The notes under the pieces: generated by a model
Told to the model about the DNA's origin: nothing
Databases searched by the model: none
Seen by the model: the letters and a program-made list of their open reading frames with translations, nothing else
Assembly (NCBI GenBank): GCA_965230415.1
Contig: CBDDKZ010000005.1
Span: 620,001 to 684,000, forward strand
Length of the DNA: 64,000 nt
Direction: 5' to 3'
Origin: CBDDKZ01 sp965230415
GTDB lineage: Bacteria > Bacteroidota > Bacteroidia > Cytophagales > JAAEPT01
Part shown: positions 17,729 through 26,638 of the stretch, piece by piece
How the letters are laid out: each line of letters opens with the position of its first letter
Numbering within the stretch: position 1 is the first letter of the stretch
Program-made: the position numbers and the translations under genes

Positions 17729-19048
17729 ATGGCCATATCAGAAAAAACTAAGCAACTACTAAAAACTTTAGGCCCGGGTATCATGTTTGCCGGAACTTGT
17801 ATCGGAGGGTCGCACCTTGTACAATCAACCCGCGCAGGAGCTAATTACGGCTTTTTACTCCTTGGAATCATTCTTATAGCTAATTTTTTTAAATATCCTT
17901 TTTTTGAATTTGCATCAAGATATACCAATGCCACCGGTGAATCGGTATTAGAGGGATACCGAAAATCTGGCAAACCTACTATAGTAATTTATACCATCAT
18001 TACGGTAATATCCATGTTTATTATTACGGCAGCAATTCTCATGGTTACAGGAAGTTTATTGGGGAATTTATTTAATGTGGATCCTAAACATAGTCTCCTC
18101 TGGATAACAGGGCTAAGTCTTATTGTATTAATCCTGCTAATTGTAGGCCAATTTAAAATTTTGGATTTCAGTTTAAAAATTATCGGCGTTGTACTATTAT
18201 TATCGGTAGTCTCCGCAACTATTGCAGTTTTAGTAGCAGGTAGACCCGAACCGGCATCGGGCTTTATAGCTCCTGCACCTTTTGACTATAACTTCAAGGA
18301 CTTTATTGGTAGCAATGATTTCGCCTTTATAATAGGATTAATGGGCTGGATGCCAATGGGGGTAGACATGAGCGCCTGGACTTCATTATGGACACAGGAG
18401 CGAATCAAACAAACCGGTTATCACCCTTCTCTTAAAGAAACTTTAACTGATTTTAATTTCGGATACCTTATTACTGTAATACTAGCAATTTGCTTTTTGA
18501 CTTTAGGCGCATATATGTTCTATGGCAGCAACCAGGAGCTTTCAAACAGTGGGGTTGTTTTTGCCGAACAGCTTGTTGATATGTTCACCATAAACATAGG
18601 CGAATGGAGTAGAATGATTATCGCCGCAGCTGCTTTTTCAACTATGTTTGGTACTTCTCTCACACTTGTTGATGGGTATTCCAGAAGTATAAACAGGTGC
18701 CTTACTCTTTTAGGAATGAGTAAAGAAGAAAATTCACGAAGAAACCTTATTAGCTGGTCATGTGTCATTGTGATTGGTGGTTTTATAATTATTTTGCTGG
18801 GAACAACCATAAAATCATCAACTGGAGCGGGCTTCATAAATTTTAAGTCTTTGATAGACTTTGCCACAGCCTTATCTTTCGTGATAGCCCCGGCCGCCGC
18901 TTTTTTTAATTATAAAATTATTTTTAACAAACGCTTTCCTGCTTCGCACTTACCATCTAACAAATTGAAAATCTTAGCTCTAGTTGGAATAATTTTTCTT
19001 TCGGTAATTGCCCTGCTCTATTTAACGAGCTTTTTTATGAAATTTTAA
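17729..19048 (+). CDS. Nramp-family transporter with atypical metal-binding motifs
   Basis: 439 residues, about 11 membrane segments. The first segment has the family layout (LGPGIMFAGTCIGGSHLVQSTRAG at 14-37), but GGSH stands where canonical Nramp proteins have DPGN. The sixth-segment region reads MGWMPMGVDMSAW (about 207-219) in place of the usual A-x-x-MPHN pattern. It is therefore a divergent subgroup, common in Bacteroidota annotation as Nramp-family divalent metal transporter; the true substrate is not known from sequence. It is a single gene with its own promoter, followed by the tRNA-Asn unit. Confidence 0.8.
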   Translation: MAISEKTKQLLKTLGPGIMFAGTCIGGSHLVQSTRAGANYGFLLLGIILIANFFKYPFFEFASRYTNATGESVLEGYRKSGKPTIVIYTIITVISMFIITAAILMVTGSLLGNLFNVDPKHSLLWITGLSLIVLILLIVGQFKILDFSLKIIGVVLLLSVVSATIAVLVAGRPEPASGFIAPAPFDYNFKDFIGSNDFAFIIGLMGWMPMGVDMSAWTSLWTQERIKQTGYHPSLKETLTDFNFGYLITVILAICFLTLGAYMFYGSNQELSNSGVVFAEQLVDMFTINIGEWSRMIIAAAAFSTMFGTSLTLVDGYSRSINRCLTLLGMSKEENSRRNLISWSCVIVIGGFIIILLGTTIKSSTGAGFINFKSLIDFATALSFVIAPAAAFFNYKIIFNKRFPASHLPSNKLKILALVGIIFLSVIALLYLTSFFMKF

Positions 19049-19059
19049 TCCGAATTTGT

Positions 19060-19090
19060 TTGCATATAAAATTTATGGAATGTAATATTG
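19060..19090 (+). promoter_or_regulatory. Promoter of tRNA-Asn
   Basis: TTG (19060-19062), a 20-nt spacer and TAATATTG (19083-19090), one base off the -7 consensus. The predicted start near 19097 is about 19 nt before the tRNA. Confidence 0.6.
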
Positions 19091-19115
19091 CACTCCGTTT
19101 CGGAAAAAGAAACAC

Positions 19116-19189
19116 TCCTCAGTAGCTCAGTTGGTTAGAGCAGTAGACTGTTAATCTATTGGTCGCTGGTTCGAGTCCAGCCTGGGGAG
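19116..19189 (+). tRNA. tRNA-Asn (GTT anticodon)
   Basis: Complete 74-nt cloverleaf: acceptor TCCTCAG/CTGGGGA (one U-G pair), D stem GCTC/GAGC, anticodon loop CTGTTAA, T loop TTCGAGT, discriminator G. The CCA end is not encoded. A terminator follows after 5 nt. Confidence 0.96.
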
Positions 19190-19194
19190 CTTAT

Positions 19195-19222
19195 AAAAGC
19201 CTTGATCTTTCAAGGCTTTTTC
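19195..19222 (+). terminator. Terminator behind tRNA-Asn
   Basis: A 10-bp perfect stem, AAAAGCCTTG / CAAGGCTTTT, with a 6-nt loop and T-rich tail. It lies between the tRNA and the GIY-YIG start, so the downstream gene needs readthrough or its own promoter. Confidence 0.85.
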
Positions 19223-19233
19223 ATTTTTACACC

Positions 19234-19473
19234 ATGACTTTTTACGTTTACATTTTACATTCTTCTGCCGCCGACAAGTATTACATTGGTTATTCTACTG
19301 ACCCGCAACAGCGACTATTATCACACAACAACTCCAATAAAAATTCATTCACCAGGAAGTTCAGACCATGGGTGTTGAAAGCACAGTTTAACACCGGTAG
19401 TGATGAGGCTCTAGCCATCAGAGTCGAGCGTTTCATTAAGAAAAAGAAAAGCAGACAATTCATTGAAAACTAA
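19234..19473 (+). CDS. Small GIY-YIG domain protein
   Basis: 79 residues from ATG 19234; an earlier in-frame GTG at 19159 lies inside the tRNA and was rejected. The domain shows YVYILHS (3-9) and YYIGYS (about 15-20), the GIY-YIG nuclease signature, then QQRLLSHN with the usual Arg, and a C-terminal Glu (AIRVERFIKKKKS). This is the UPF0213/YhbQ-like single-domain type. Such genes often stand directly behind tRNA genes in Bacteroidota; cellular role unknown. Confidence 0.88.
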   Translation: MTFYVYILHSSAADKYYIGYSTDPQQRLLSHNNSNKNSFTRKFRPWVLKAQFNTGSDEALAIRVERFIKKKKSRQFIEN

Positions 19474-19792
19474 TTATTACGGTAATGGACCACTCTTCAT
19501 TGGTCAAAGACAGCCTCTTTTCTCGTACAACAACGCTTCAAAAATTCCTTTACTAGTATTTTCATTCAAGACTTTCGAAGCATTTGAATGGGGAAAAAAG
19601 TAAGCATCTTTCCCAAGTAAACAGAATAAGCCCCTGCTTCATACTATCCGCACATAGGTTATATGTGTATAGTTAAGGATCCGTGAGTCCCAAAATTAAG
19701 ACATTCCCATACAATTCCCTCAGGATTACTACTTACATTCCTAAGTATAAATACCAGCTTATAAAAAAAATTACACTTTTTTTCATCCTATA

Positions 19793-19824
19793 TTTCACGA
19801 AACAAATATTTTCCTTTACATTTG
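19793..19824 (+). promoter_or_regulatory. Promoter of the candidate small RNA
   Basis: TACATTTG (19817-19824) is a perfect -7 element. TTTC at 19793-19796 is a weak -33 match at normal distance. Predicted start near 19831. Confidence 0.5.
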
Positions 19825-19830
19825 GAACTA

Positions 19831-19944
19831 ATAGAAAGGAGATCTGACAGTCTTCTTTCGTCATTAAGATTTTTTTAACTCTCTTAATGATTGGTGATTT
19901 TACTGGTGATTACAAAGCCACTCTTACTGAGTGGCTTTATTTTT
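19831..19944 (+). ncRNA. Candidate small RNA, about 114 nt, with two hairpins
   Basis: Begins just past a perfect -7 element. Hairpin 1 is TCATTAAGA (19861-19869) with TCTTAATGA (19882-19890). Hairpin 2 is AAAGCCACTC (19914-19923) with GAGTGGCTTT (19929-19938), a 5-nt loop and a T tail to 19944, a standard intrinsic terminator. No gene before it on this strand needs that terminator, since the GIY-YIG gene ends 440 bp earlier. No known RNA family recognised. Confidence 0.45.
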
Positions 19945-20083
19945 GTACTACATTTATATCGAAAACCTTTACCTTCCTAGTTACCTTTCCTTAGTTCATA
20001 AGATTTATTATAATAGTAAAATTATAAATTCTTCTTTTTATGGGAGACCTTATAAACTTTTATTCATTTAATAGTACCAACAA

Positions 20084-20650
20084 ATGAGCGATAAAGACAC
20101 GATTGCTTTGCTTAGAAAAGGATCCAGAAGTAAAGCTTTAGACCGGTTGTACAAAAGTTTTCCTAGCATTGAACGCTTTGTAGTTGGAAATGGTGGCACT
20201 AACGAAGAAGCCAAAGATATATTCCAGGAGGGACTAGTAATTTTCATTCAGAAAGCTTCAAGCCCTCAATTTGAATTGACTTCAGCCATTAGCACTTATT
20301 TGTACAGTGTATGTAAATATTTATGGTATGATCATTTAAGGAAACAAAAGTTTAGAACAGACGTTCAACCGGAGGAATTAAATATTCCTTCAAGCTATGA
20401 ACACGATGTTGTTGACCATGTAAATAAGGAGAACAAGTTCAAAGTACTAGATGATGTTTTCCCTCTTTTGGGCGATCGGTGCATCGAGCTCCTCAAAAGA
20501 TTCTATTATCAGAAGATGAGCATGAAAGAAATTGCTTCTGACATGGGATATAACAATGATAAAATAGCCAAAAATCAAAAATACAAGTGTCTTGAAAAAG
20601 CCAGGAAACTAGCGCAGAAGAAACTTACGAAAGTAGAGAAAACGATTTAA
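20084..20650 (+). CDS. ECF-family RNA polymerase sigma factor
   Basis: 188 residues. Region 2 at about 40-95 (EEAKDIFQEGLVIFIQKA, then YLYSVCKYLWYDHLRKQKF). Region 4 at about 125-180 (LGDRCIELLKRFYYQKMSMKEIASDMGY, ending YKCLEKARKLAQKKL). One nucleotide separates its stop from the ATG of the anti-sigma gene, so they form an operon. Similar layout to the ECF factor at 7297-7878, but the two are clearly different sequences. Target genes are unknown. Confidence 0.9.
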   Translation: MSDKDTIALLRKGSRSKALDRLYKSFPSIERFVVGNGGTNEEAKDIFQEGLVIFIQKASSPQFELTSAISTYLYSVCKYLWYDHLRKQKFRTDVQPEELNIPSSYEHDVVDHVNKENKFKVLDDVFPLLGDRCIELLKRFYYQKMSMKEIASDMGYNNDKIAKNQKYKCLEKARKLAQKKLTKVEKTI

Positions 20651-20651
20651 G

Positions 20652-22952
20652 ATGGACAAGGACCTCGATTACATAGATTCTTATTTAAATGGCGAACTTA
20701 CAGGGCCAGACAAGTTAGCTTTTGAGGCTAAAATGGAAGCTTCTCCAATTTTAAAAGAAGAGGTCAAACTACAAGAAGCACTAATCAACAGAGTTGAGCG
20801 TCTGGGTTTAATTGAAGACATTCAAGTCGCTGCGAATAAATACGAAAGTAAAGCCGCAAACACCAGAAGGAAATACTTTATTGCACTAGGCACAGCCATC
20901 ATTTCAACAGCGTTAATAACACTCTTTTTTTATAAGCAAAATACGAGTGACACTAAATACCTCTCAAATACCAAACAGGATCAGAAACCCTTAATAAATC
21001 AGGGCAATTCATACAACAAAACAGCAGGCAATGACATTAAGCATTCAGTAAATGCGGATAAAAACAAGTCTGACGCTGAAGAAAACGCATTACCGGACAT
21101 GCCTAATTCTGATCACAGCATTACTCCGGCCGGTATAAATTCAGTTCTTAGAAGAAAAAGCACTATAATTCGTAACACACAAAAAGTAGAACTTAAAGTA
21201 CCCGGATCTAATTCAAAAATCCGCATTGAACCTAACAGTATTGTTGATCAAAATGGCAAAGTGGTAAGTGGTGAAATTGAATTGGTATACAGATCGTACG
21301 AATCACCTGCTGACCTTGCACTAGCTGGAATTTCTATGAACTATGATTCCCTTAACACTACATACCAACTAAGCTCTACCGGAATGATAGAAGTAAGAGC
21401 ATACCAGGCTGGCGAACAACTACAACTTTCCCCCGACAAAAAAATTACGGTGGAATTTGATCTGTCAAAGAGACCTAACTTAAACCCTAACAGCATCCAC
21501 TACTATAGCGATAGTGAAAAACGTTGGGCTTTTGCTCAAAAAGCTGGTTCCAATGCTACCCCTTCGCAGAGTACAGTGGTTGACCAAAATACATTTGCAA
21601 AATCAAATCCATTCAACACAAAACGCGCTTTTAATTCCAACATTGAGATTGTTAATATTAACAATGCGGCCAGTTTCTTTCAAAGAAGTCTGTTCGAAGC
21701 TGATAGTTGGCTACAGAACCCAAATTACGTTTTTAACGCGATGGCCGGCTACGACAAAACAACCTATGAGGATCGCCTGCTTTCGGAAAAGTACCTAAAC
21801 GGTATTATTAAAAAAGAGGCTTCAGCAACAAAAATAGAAAAAGTGCTTAATATAGGATTTTACTCACCGGCAAATCATTCCAGTCAGGACAAAAACAAAT
21901 TTATTATTCGTTTCAACTACATCCCCGGTAGCAAAGATCCTCTTCCTCAAAATCACGAGCTTAAAAACCTTACATTAGACGACTGGGAGCTGGAAAAACA
22001 AACACCACGTCTGAGCGAAATAATTAATAGTAAATGGACTGATTTATCAATAGACTACAATGATGATACAGAGTTATTCACCTTCCATATGAAAGGAAAA
22101 AACACTCCTGTAACATTCACAGCAAAAAACTCACAGATAGCAGCGCTTAAAAGAACCGATCGCAGTGAGGCGGCACAGGAAATAATTAAAAATTTCAATC
22201 ATGACCAACAAAAGCGTATAAAGCTCCTCAACGACTCTATGCGTAAAGAATATCAGGTACTCACCAAAAAACAAAGTACCAACGAAAAAGCCTTTTACGA
22301 GTGTTTGAAAATTATGCTTGCCGATGAAGCAATGATTGCCGAAATGCAAAGAATTCAATTTGAAATTAAGGAAGACATTGAATGGATCCCTTTTATTAAC
22401 CAGTACAAAAAGGAGCACTACACAACATTAAATGAACGACTGAACGAATTATCAAGCTATAAAAATGGAGGCCTGGAAGCTATCGAAAGTTTTATCAGTA
22501 AGAGAAACGAAGAATTAAAAAGAGTATCCGCAGATGTTTATTATGAAGGTATAAGCAATAAAATAAAAACACCGACTAAATCAAATGAAAAAAGTAAAAC
22601 AACTTTAACCATAAACGTAAGCAGATTCGGGATTTTTAATCTTGGGTCTAAACACCTCAATAACAAACGCGTTAAAATCACCCCAAGGTTCTCTACTGAA
22701 AAAAACAGAAACATCAAAATTAGAAGAATAGGCCTTTACAATGCTGAAATAAACAGCATTGTTTTTTACAGAAAAAACAAAATATCGGTTCACAAATTAA
22801 AGCAAGAGCATATGATCGTGCTGTCTGAAGATGGTACTATCTACGTTAGTACCGAAAAAATCGATGCTCAATCCGTTCCTAAGAGGGGAACGCAAGAAAT
22901 CGAGTTGAAGCTTTTGAATAGTTCTCTTTCAGCGCAATTATCTCGTTATTAA
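20652..22952 (+). CDS. Anti-sigma-like membrane protein with very large extracytoplasmic domain
   Basis: 766 residues, far larger than usual anti-sigma proteins. Residues 1-60 resemble the cytoplasmic anti-sigma part (YIDSYLNGELTGPDKLAFEAKM). One membrane segment lies at about 74-95. A Ser/Asn/Lys linker runs to about 175. Residues about 178-270 (VELKVPGSNSKIRIEPNSIV, then TGMIEVRAYQAGEQLQLSPD) look like a ZU5-like beta-sandwich of the kind found in other large Bacteroidota anti-sigma proteins. Residues 300-766 were not recognised; they include charged helical stretches (about 490-640). The role is inferred from the sigma gene 1 nt upstream. Confidence 0.75.
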   Translation: MDKDLDYIDSYLNGELTGPDKLAFEAKMEASPILKEEVKLQEALINRVERLGLIEDIQVAANKYESKAANTRRKYFIALGTAIISTALITLFFYKQNTSDTKYLSNTKQDQKPLINQGNSYNKTAGNDIKHSVNADKNKSDAEENALPDMPNSDHSITPAGINSVLRRKSTIIRNTQKVELKVPGSNSKIRIEPNSIVDQNGKVVSGEIELVYRSYESPADLALAGISMNYDSLNTTYQLSSTGMIEVRAYQAGEQLQLSPDKKITVEFDLSKRPNLNPNSIHYYSDSEKRWAFAQKAGSNATPSQSTVVDQNTFAKSNPFNTKRAFNSNIEIVNINNAASFFQRSLFEADSWLQNPNYVFNAMAGYDKTTYEDRLLSEKYLNGIIKKEASATKIEKVLNIGFYSPANHSSQDKNKFIIRFNYIPGSKDPLPQNHELKNLTLDDWELEKQTPRLSEIINSKWTDLSIDYNDDTELFTFHMKGKNTPVTFTAKNSQIAALKRTDRSEAAQEIIKNFNHDQQKRIKLLNDSMRKEYQVLTKKQSTNEKAFYECLKIMLADEAMIAEMQRIQFEIKEDIEWIPFINQYKKEHYTTLNERLNELSSYKNGGLEAIESFISKRNEELKRVSADVYYEGISNKIKTPTKSNEKSKTTLTINVSRFGIFNLGSKHLNNKRVKITPRFSTEKNRNIKIRRIGLYNAEINSIVFYRKNKISVHKLKQEHMIVLSEDGTIYVSTEKIDAQSVPKRGTQEIELKLLNSSLSAQLSRY

Positions 22953-23070
22953 ATCAATAGCATCAGTTTATCATTATTTTAGAAATGACGTTTCAACAAT
23001 ATTTATTTATTTTGTTGTAAAATAGTGTTAATCTGTGCCCCTGTTAACTCTTGACCATTTAAGACTATTT

Positions 23071-24070
23071 CTAACATTATCTGCATGCGCATCTTGTAGC
23101 TATTCAGCTTTGGGGCAGGACTGTACAAGAAAATCGAGAACCAGAAGTATTTAGGCATTGGATATCAAAGATTTAATGAAGGTGAACCTCATTGAAGAAA
23201 ACCCAACCGGAAGTTTCTTCAAAATTGAACCTCGCAAAATACCTGGTTATCGATTTAATATTACAAACAACACCTTACAATATTCCACCTCAAACACACT
23301 GGAACAAGTCCTTGCTAATTTTGCACCCGGTTATTTCATAGGAAGGCATGTTTGGATGCAAACACTAATCGGCGTAAGAGGCTATCTGACTGATAATAAT
23401 GCAAAAACGCTTGTAATTCACGATGGTCTTAAACTAAATCAACATACACATTACGGTTATAAAACTTAAAATTGATATCAATCTCTTTTATAACTTTTAT
23501 AGAAATACTATTGTATAGATGGACTATAAAAAACGCGAAGAGGGAGGTTTGGGCATTTTTCCCGATGAAGTGATAGACGAAGCACGTAATATCAAAAATT
23601 TCGGTTTTCAATCTTTTAACAATTCCAAAGACAACTTCCAGGCCCGGGGTGGTGAGGCTGTTTTTACGTTCATACACGTCAACAAATTCGAACTTTTTGG
23701 TAGCTAAAATTATTCAGATCTTGTTAACACTCATATTAGTGAAATCAAATATCCAAACCATATTTTTAAGATTAACAGTATTACCCACTTTGTAAACAAT
23801 AAATTCATAGTCTTTCTGGGAGGAGCTCTCAGCTCTGCTTTCAACAGAAAAAGCTACGCACATTTTCATCGATTGTACGGCACCTCCCGTTTGATGTTAG
23901 ATGCTAAAATCACCTATCAACCCAAAAATCCTTTTACAATGAGTATTAGCGTAAAGAATTTAACTGCTGAGCAAACACCACCTATCGGCTGGCAGACGCG
24001 TGCGCCATCTTGGGGGAACCTTGGTTATGACGAATGCTTTTACTATTTTCAAATGGCATATGGCTTTTAA
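23071..24070 (+). pseudogene. Decayed TonB-dependent receptor
   Basis: Three remnants keep receptor order. A signal-peptide-like piece (LTLSACASCSYSALGQD, from 23071) and a plug domain to 23469 (IGVRGYLTDNNAKTLVIHDG) are in one frame, broken by TAG at 23152-23154. After a frame change, the end of the beta-barrel runs from about 23465 to the stop at 24068-24070. It has KYPNHIFKIN, ISVKNLTAEQTPP and a terminal aromatic strand, and is broken by TAG at 23516 and TAA at 23705. Most of the barrel between plug and the last strands, several hundred residues, is missing. The gene can no longer make a receptor. Its former substrate is unknown. Confidence 0.85.
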
Positions 24071-24716
24071 TAATTCTCTTTTTATCATCTTATTGATCGC
24101 AACTTCAATTATAGTTGGTTTGTCTAATCCTTTGAAGGCGAAAACTATAAACACCCCACATTTCTCATGCCATGTACCCGACAACTGGAAACAAATACAT
24201 GGAGACAACATTACTAAACTTAGTCATAGCATTTCGTACCCTCAAGACAATCAAGTAATTGCTTTTTCTCCTTCAGGACATTTGAGTGACGAAAGTTATT
24301 TACTCTTAAATGATGTGGAAGTCCCCAATCTGGATCAGCTTCAGTTTAAGTCTGTTTATTTACAGCAAAAGCAATACCTTATCAGCCAGGGAATTGATGG
24401 TGACTTTGTTGCTGATAGCCTCAATAAACGATTCTATGTGACCAGTACCAACGAAAACATGGCTACGGGAATTGTACTCGGCGAAAAAAGCATTCTTTAT
24501 ATTTTCTATAACACCGCAGCACCTAATGCACATCACTTAGAGACTTTCAGGGAAGTATTACAAAAAGTCAGTTATACTTCATCAAAAGCTAACTCTGATA
24601 ACAAAAACCATATAGGTCTGATTATGATATTTGCATTAAGTTCTGCCTTAATAGCCACTGTACTAATTTTCATTTTAAAGGTTCGAAAACAAAGACAGGT
24701 ACAAAATAAATTGTAG
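24060..24716 (+). CDS. Membrane protein of unknown function behind the receptor remnant
   Basis: 218 residues from ATG 24060, chosen because the hydrophobic segment FIILLIATSIIVGL follows at once; earlier in-frame ATGs at 24000 and 24030 lie deeper in the receptor remnant. It has an N-terminal hydrophobic segment or signal peptide (about 7-21), a soluble extracytoplasmic part (FSCHVPDNWKQIHG onward) and a C-terminal membrane helix (about 184-205) with a basic tail. The start overlaps the receptor stop by 11 nt, so the two once formed a coupled operon. Family not recognised. The frame itself is intact. Confidence 0.7.
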   Translation: MAFNNSLFIILLIATSIIVGLSNPLKAKTINTPHFSCHVPDNWKQIHGDNITKLSHSISYPQDNQVIAFSPSGHLSDESYLLLNDVEVPNLDQLQFKSVYLQQKQYLISQGIDGDFVADSLNKRFYVTSTNENMATGIVLGEKSILYIFYNTAAPNAHHLETFREVLQKVSYTSSKANSDNKNHIGLIMIFALSSALIATVLIFILKVRKQRQVQNKL

Positions 24717-24738
24717 TGCTTCGTTAAGCAAAAGTAAA

Positions 24739-24769
24739 TTGGTGGTACCATATTAATTCAGTATCTTTA
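24739..24769 (+). promoter_or_regulatory. Probable promoter of queA
   Basis: TTG (24739-24741), a 20-nt spacer and TATCTTTA (24762-24769), one base off the -7 consensus. The leader would be about 36 nt. Confidence 0.5.
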
Positions 24770-24811
24770 CCCTTCACTTAAAAATCTAGTTTAATACCGT
24801 AATATTAGATT

Positions 24812-25858
24812 ATGAAACTATCGGAATTTAAATTCAATCTACCAGTTGAATACCTGGCAGAGTACCCGGCTGAAAACAGAGATGAGTCGCGCCTAATGGT
24901 TGTAGACAAGCAAACAGGAGAAATAGAACACCGAATATTTAAAGATATCGTTGACTATTTTGATGAAGGAGACGTTTTCATCATTAACAACACCAAAGTA
25001 TTTCCGGCGAGAATGTTCGGAAATAAAGAAAAGACCGGTGCCAAAATCGAAGTGTTCTTATTAAGAGAGCTTAATCAGGAAGCTCACTTATGGGATGTTT
25101 TGGTTGATCCGGCAAGAAAAATAAGAGTTGGAAATAAGCTGTATTTTGGCGACGGAGATTTGGTTGCTGAAGTCATAGATAATACCACTTCAAGAGGTCG
25201 TACCATTAGATTCTTACATGATGGTAGCGATGAAGAATTTTATAAGATTATAGATTCTTTGGGGGAAACACCTCTTCCAAAATATATCAAAAGAGAAGCC
25301 GAGCCTGAAGATCGCGAACGTTATCAAACTATTTATGCAGAGCATGTCGGTGCTGTAGCAGCCCCGACAGCAGGCCTACACTTCACACCTCAAGTGATGA
25401 AAAGACTTGAAATTAAAGGGGTAGAAATAGCTCCTGTTACATTACATGTAGGTTTAGGAACATTCAGACAAGTAGATGTTGAAGACCTTACCAAGCATAA
25501 AATGGACTCTGAAAATTATTCCATAAGCGATGAAACCGCCGCTAAGGTGAATCAAGCATTGGATAATAAGAAAAAAGTTGTTTCTGTTGGAACAACGTCA
25601 ATGCGCTCCATAGAATCGTCTGTTTCGGCAAATGGTCGTCTTAAACCAAACGAAGGCTGGACAGATAAGTTCATCTTCCCTCCTTATGAGTTTAAAATTG
25701 CCAATTCCCTGGTAACAAATCTCCACATGCCGGAATCAACTCTTCTTATGATGACAGCAGCATTTGGTGGTTATGATTTAATAATGCACGCATATGAAGA
25801 AGCTGTAAAAGAAAAATATCGATTCTTCTCTTATGGAGATGTAATGTTAATTAAATAA
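24812..25858 (+). CDS. queA: S-adenosylmethionine:tRNA ribosyltransferase-isomerase
   Basis: 348 residues, normal length. It transfers and rearranges the ribosyl part of S-adenosylmethionine onto preQ1 at the wobble base of tRNA to make epoxyqueuosine. Recognised from LPVEYLAEYPAENRDESRLM near the start, AAPTAGLHFTP at about 188-198, VTLHVGLGTFRQV, and the C-terminal TNLHMPESTLLMM. The QueA substrates tRNA-Asn and tRNA-His both have genes in this window. A strong terminator closes the unit 10 nt after the stop. Confidence 0.97.
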   Translation: MKLSEFKFNLPVEYLAEYPAENRDESRLMVVDKQTGEIEHRIFKDIVDYFDEGDVFIINNTKVFPARMFGNKEKTGAKIEVFLLRELNQEAHLWDVLVDPARKIRVGNKLYFGDGDLVAEVIDNTTSRGRTIRFLHDGSDEEFYKIIDSLGETPLPKYIKREAEPEDRERYQTIYAEHVGAVAAPTAGLHFTPQVMKRLEIKGVEIAPVTLHVGLGTFRQVDVEDLTKHKMDSENYSISDETAAKVNQALDNKKKVVSVGTTSMRSIESSVSANGRLKPNEGWTDKFIFPPYEFKIANSLVTNLHMPESTLLMMTAAFGGYDLIMHAYEEAVKEKYRFFSYGDVMLIK

Positions 25859-25867
25859 TTAACTGTG

Positions 25868-25904
25868 AATAACAAAACCTCGCTATGAACGAGGTTTTGT
25901 TATT
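25868..25904 (+). terminator. Terminator of queA
   Basis: A 15-bp perfect stem (25868-25882 with 25890-25904) and 7-nt loop. The loop contains an ATG in frame with ispD, which rules that codon out as a likely ispD start. Confidence 0.85.
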
Positions 25905-25920
25905 TAATACCAATACGAAT

Positions 25921-26595
25921 ATGTTAAAGAGTGCCATTATTGTAGCAGGGGGCATAGGTACAAGAATGCAATCTGAGGTTCCCAAACAGTTCATTGAATT
26001 AAACGGACTTCCTATTTTGATGCGGACTTTAACCGCTTTTTACCGTTACGAAGAAAGCATCAACCTATTTCTAACACTTCCGGCAAACTATGTCTCCCTT
26101 TGGGAACGTATGAAAGAAAAATACAATTTTGATCTGCCTCATAATATTGTCGAGGGTGGAGAAACTCGCTTTCATTCGGTAAAGAATGCGCTTTCTCATA
26201 TCAATGACGGCCTGGTAGCAATACACGACGGGGTCCGTCCGTTTATTAAAAAGAGCATCATTGCAAATTCTTTTAAAGAAGCTGAGACACAAAACAGTGC
26301 AGTGGTATCGGTTGCACTTAAAGATTCAATCAGACATCAGGTAGCCAACACTAATAGTGCCGTACCCAGAAATGAATTTAGGCTCATCCAAACACCTCAA
26401 ACTTTTAACGTAAAGTTACTAAAAGAAGCCTTCACTCAAGCATACGATCCTATATTTACAGACGATGCCAATGTCTTCGAAAAAAATGGACACGCTATCA
26501 ACCTCATAGAAGGCGATTATGACAATATTAAAATTACCACGCCGGAAGACCTGCGATTTGCTCAGGTGATCGAACCTAATTTCGTTTACGAATAA
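25921..26595 (+). CDS. ispD: 2-C-methyl-D-erythritol 4-phosphate cytidylyltransferase
   Basis: 224 residues from ATG 25921. The in-frame ATG at 25885 lies in the loop of the queA terminator and adds 12 residues unlike the family. The CTP-binding motif AGGIGTRMQSEVPKQF follows the start, with AIHDGVRPF at about 99-107 and TDDANVFE near the C-terminus. It makes CDP-methylerythritol in the MEP isoprenoid pathway. ispH, for the last step of the same pathway, starts 43 nt downstream. Confidence 0.95.
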   Translation: MLKSAIIVAGGIGTRMQSEVPKQFIELNGLPILMRTLTAFYRYEESINLFLTLPANYVSLWERMKEKYNFDLPHNIVEGGETRFHSVKNALSHINDGLVAIHDGVRPFIKKSIIANSFKEAETQNSAVVSVALKDSIRHQVANTNSAVPRNEFRLIQTPQTFNVKLLKEAFTQAYDPIFTDDANVFEKNGHAINLIEGDYDNIKITTPEDLRFAQVIEPNFVYE

Positions 26596-26638
26596 ACCTT
26601 ACCTCTCTCCTATTTGTTTTATTACAAATAACTGATCT

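Larger units (their letters stand above)
19474..20083. other. 610-bp intergenic region
   Basis: No convincing protein gene. The right-central part carries the promoter and candidate small RNA described separately (19793-19944). The rest, 19474-19790, shows no structure that I can interpret. It should also contain the promoter of the ECF sigma gene at 20084. Confidence 0.6.

Noticed and set aside
19159..19233. Longer start for the GIY-YIG gene
   Set aside because: The in-frame GTG lies inside tRNA-Asn and the terminator would be translated; ATG 19234 gives the normal domain start.
25885..25920. Longer start for ispD
   Set aside because: This ATG sits in the loop of the queA terminator and adds residues unlike the family; ATG 25921 directly precedes the nucleotide-binding motif.
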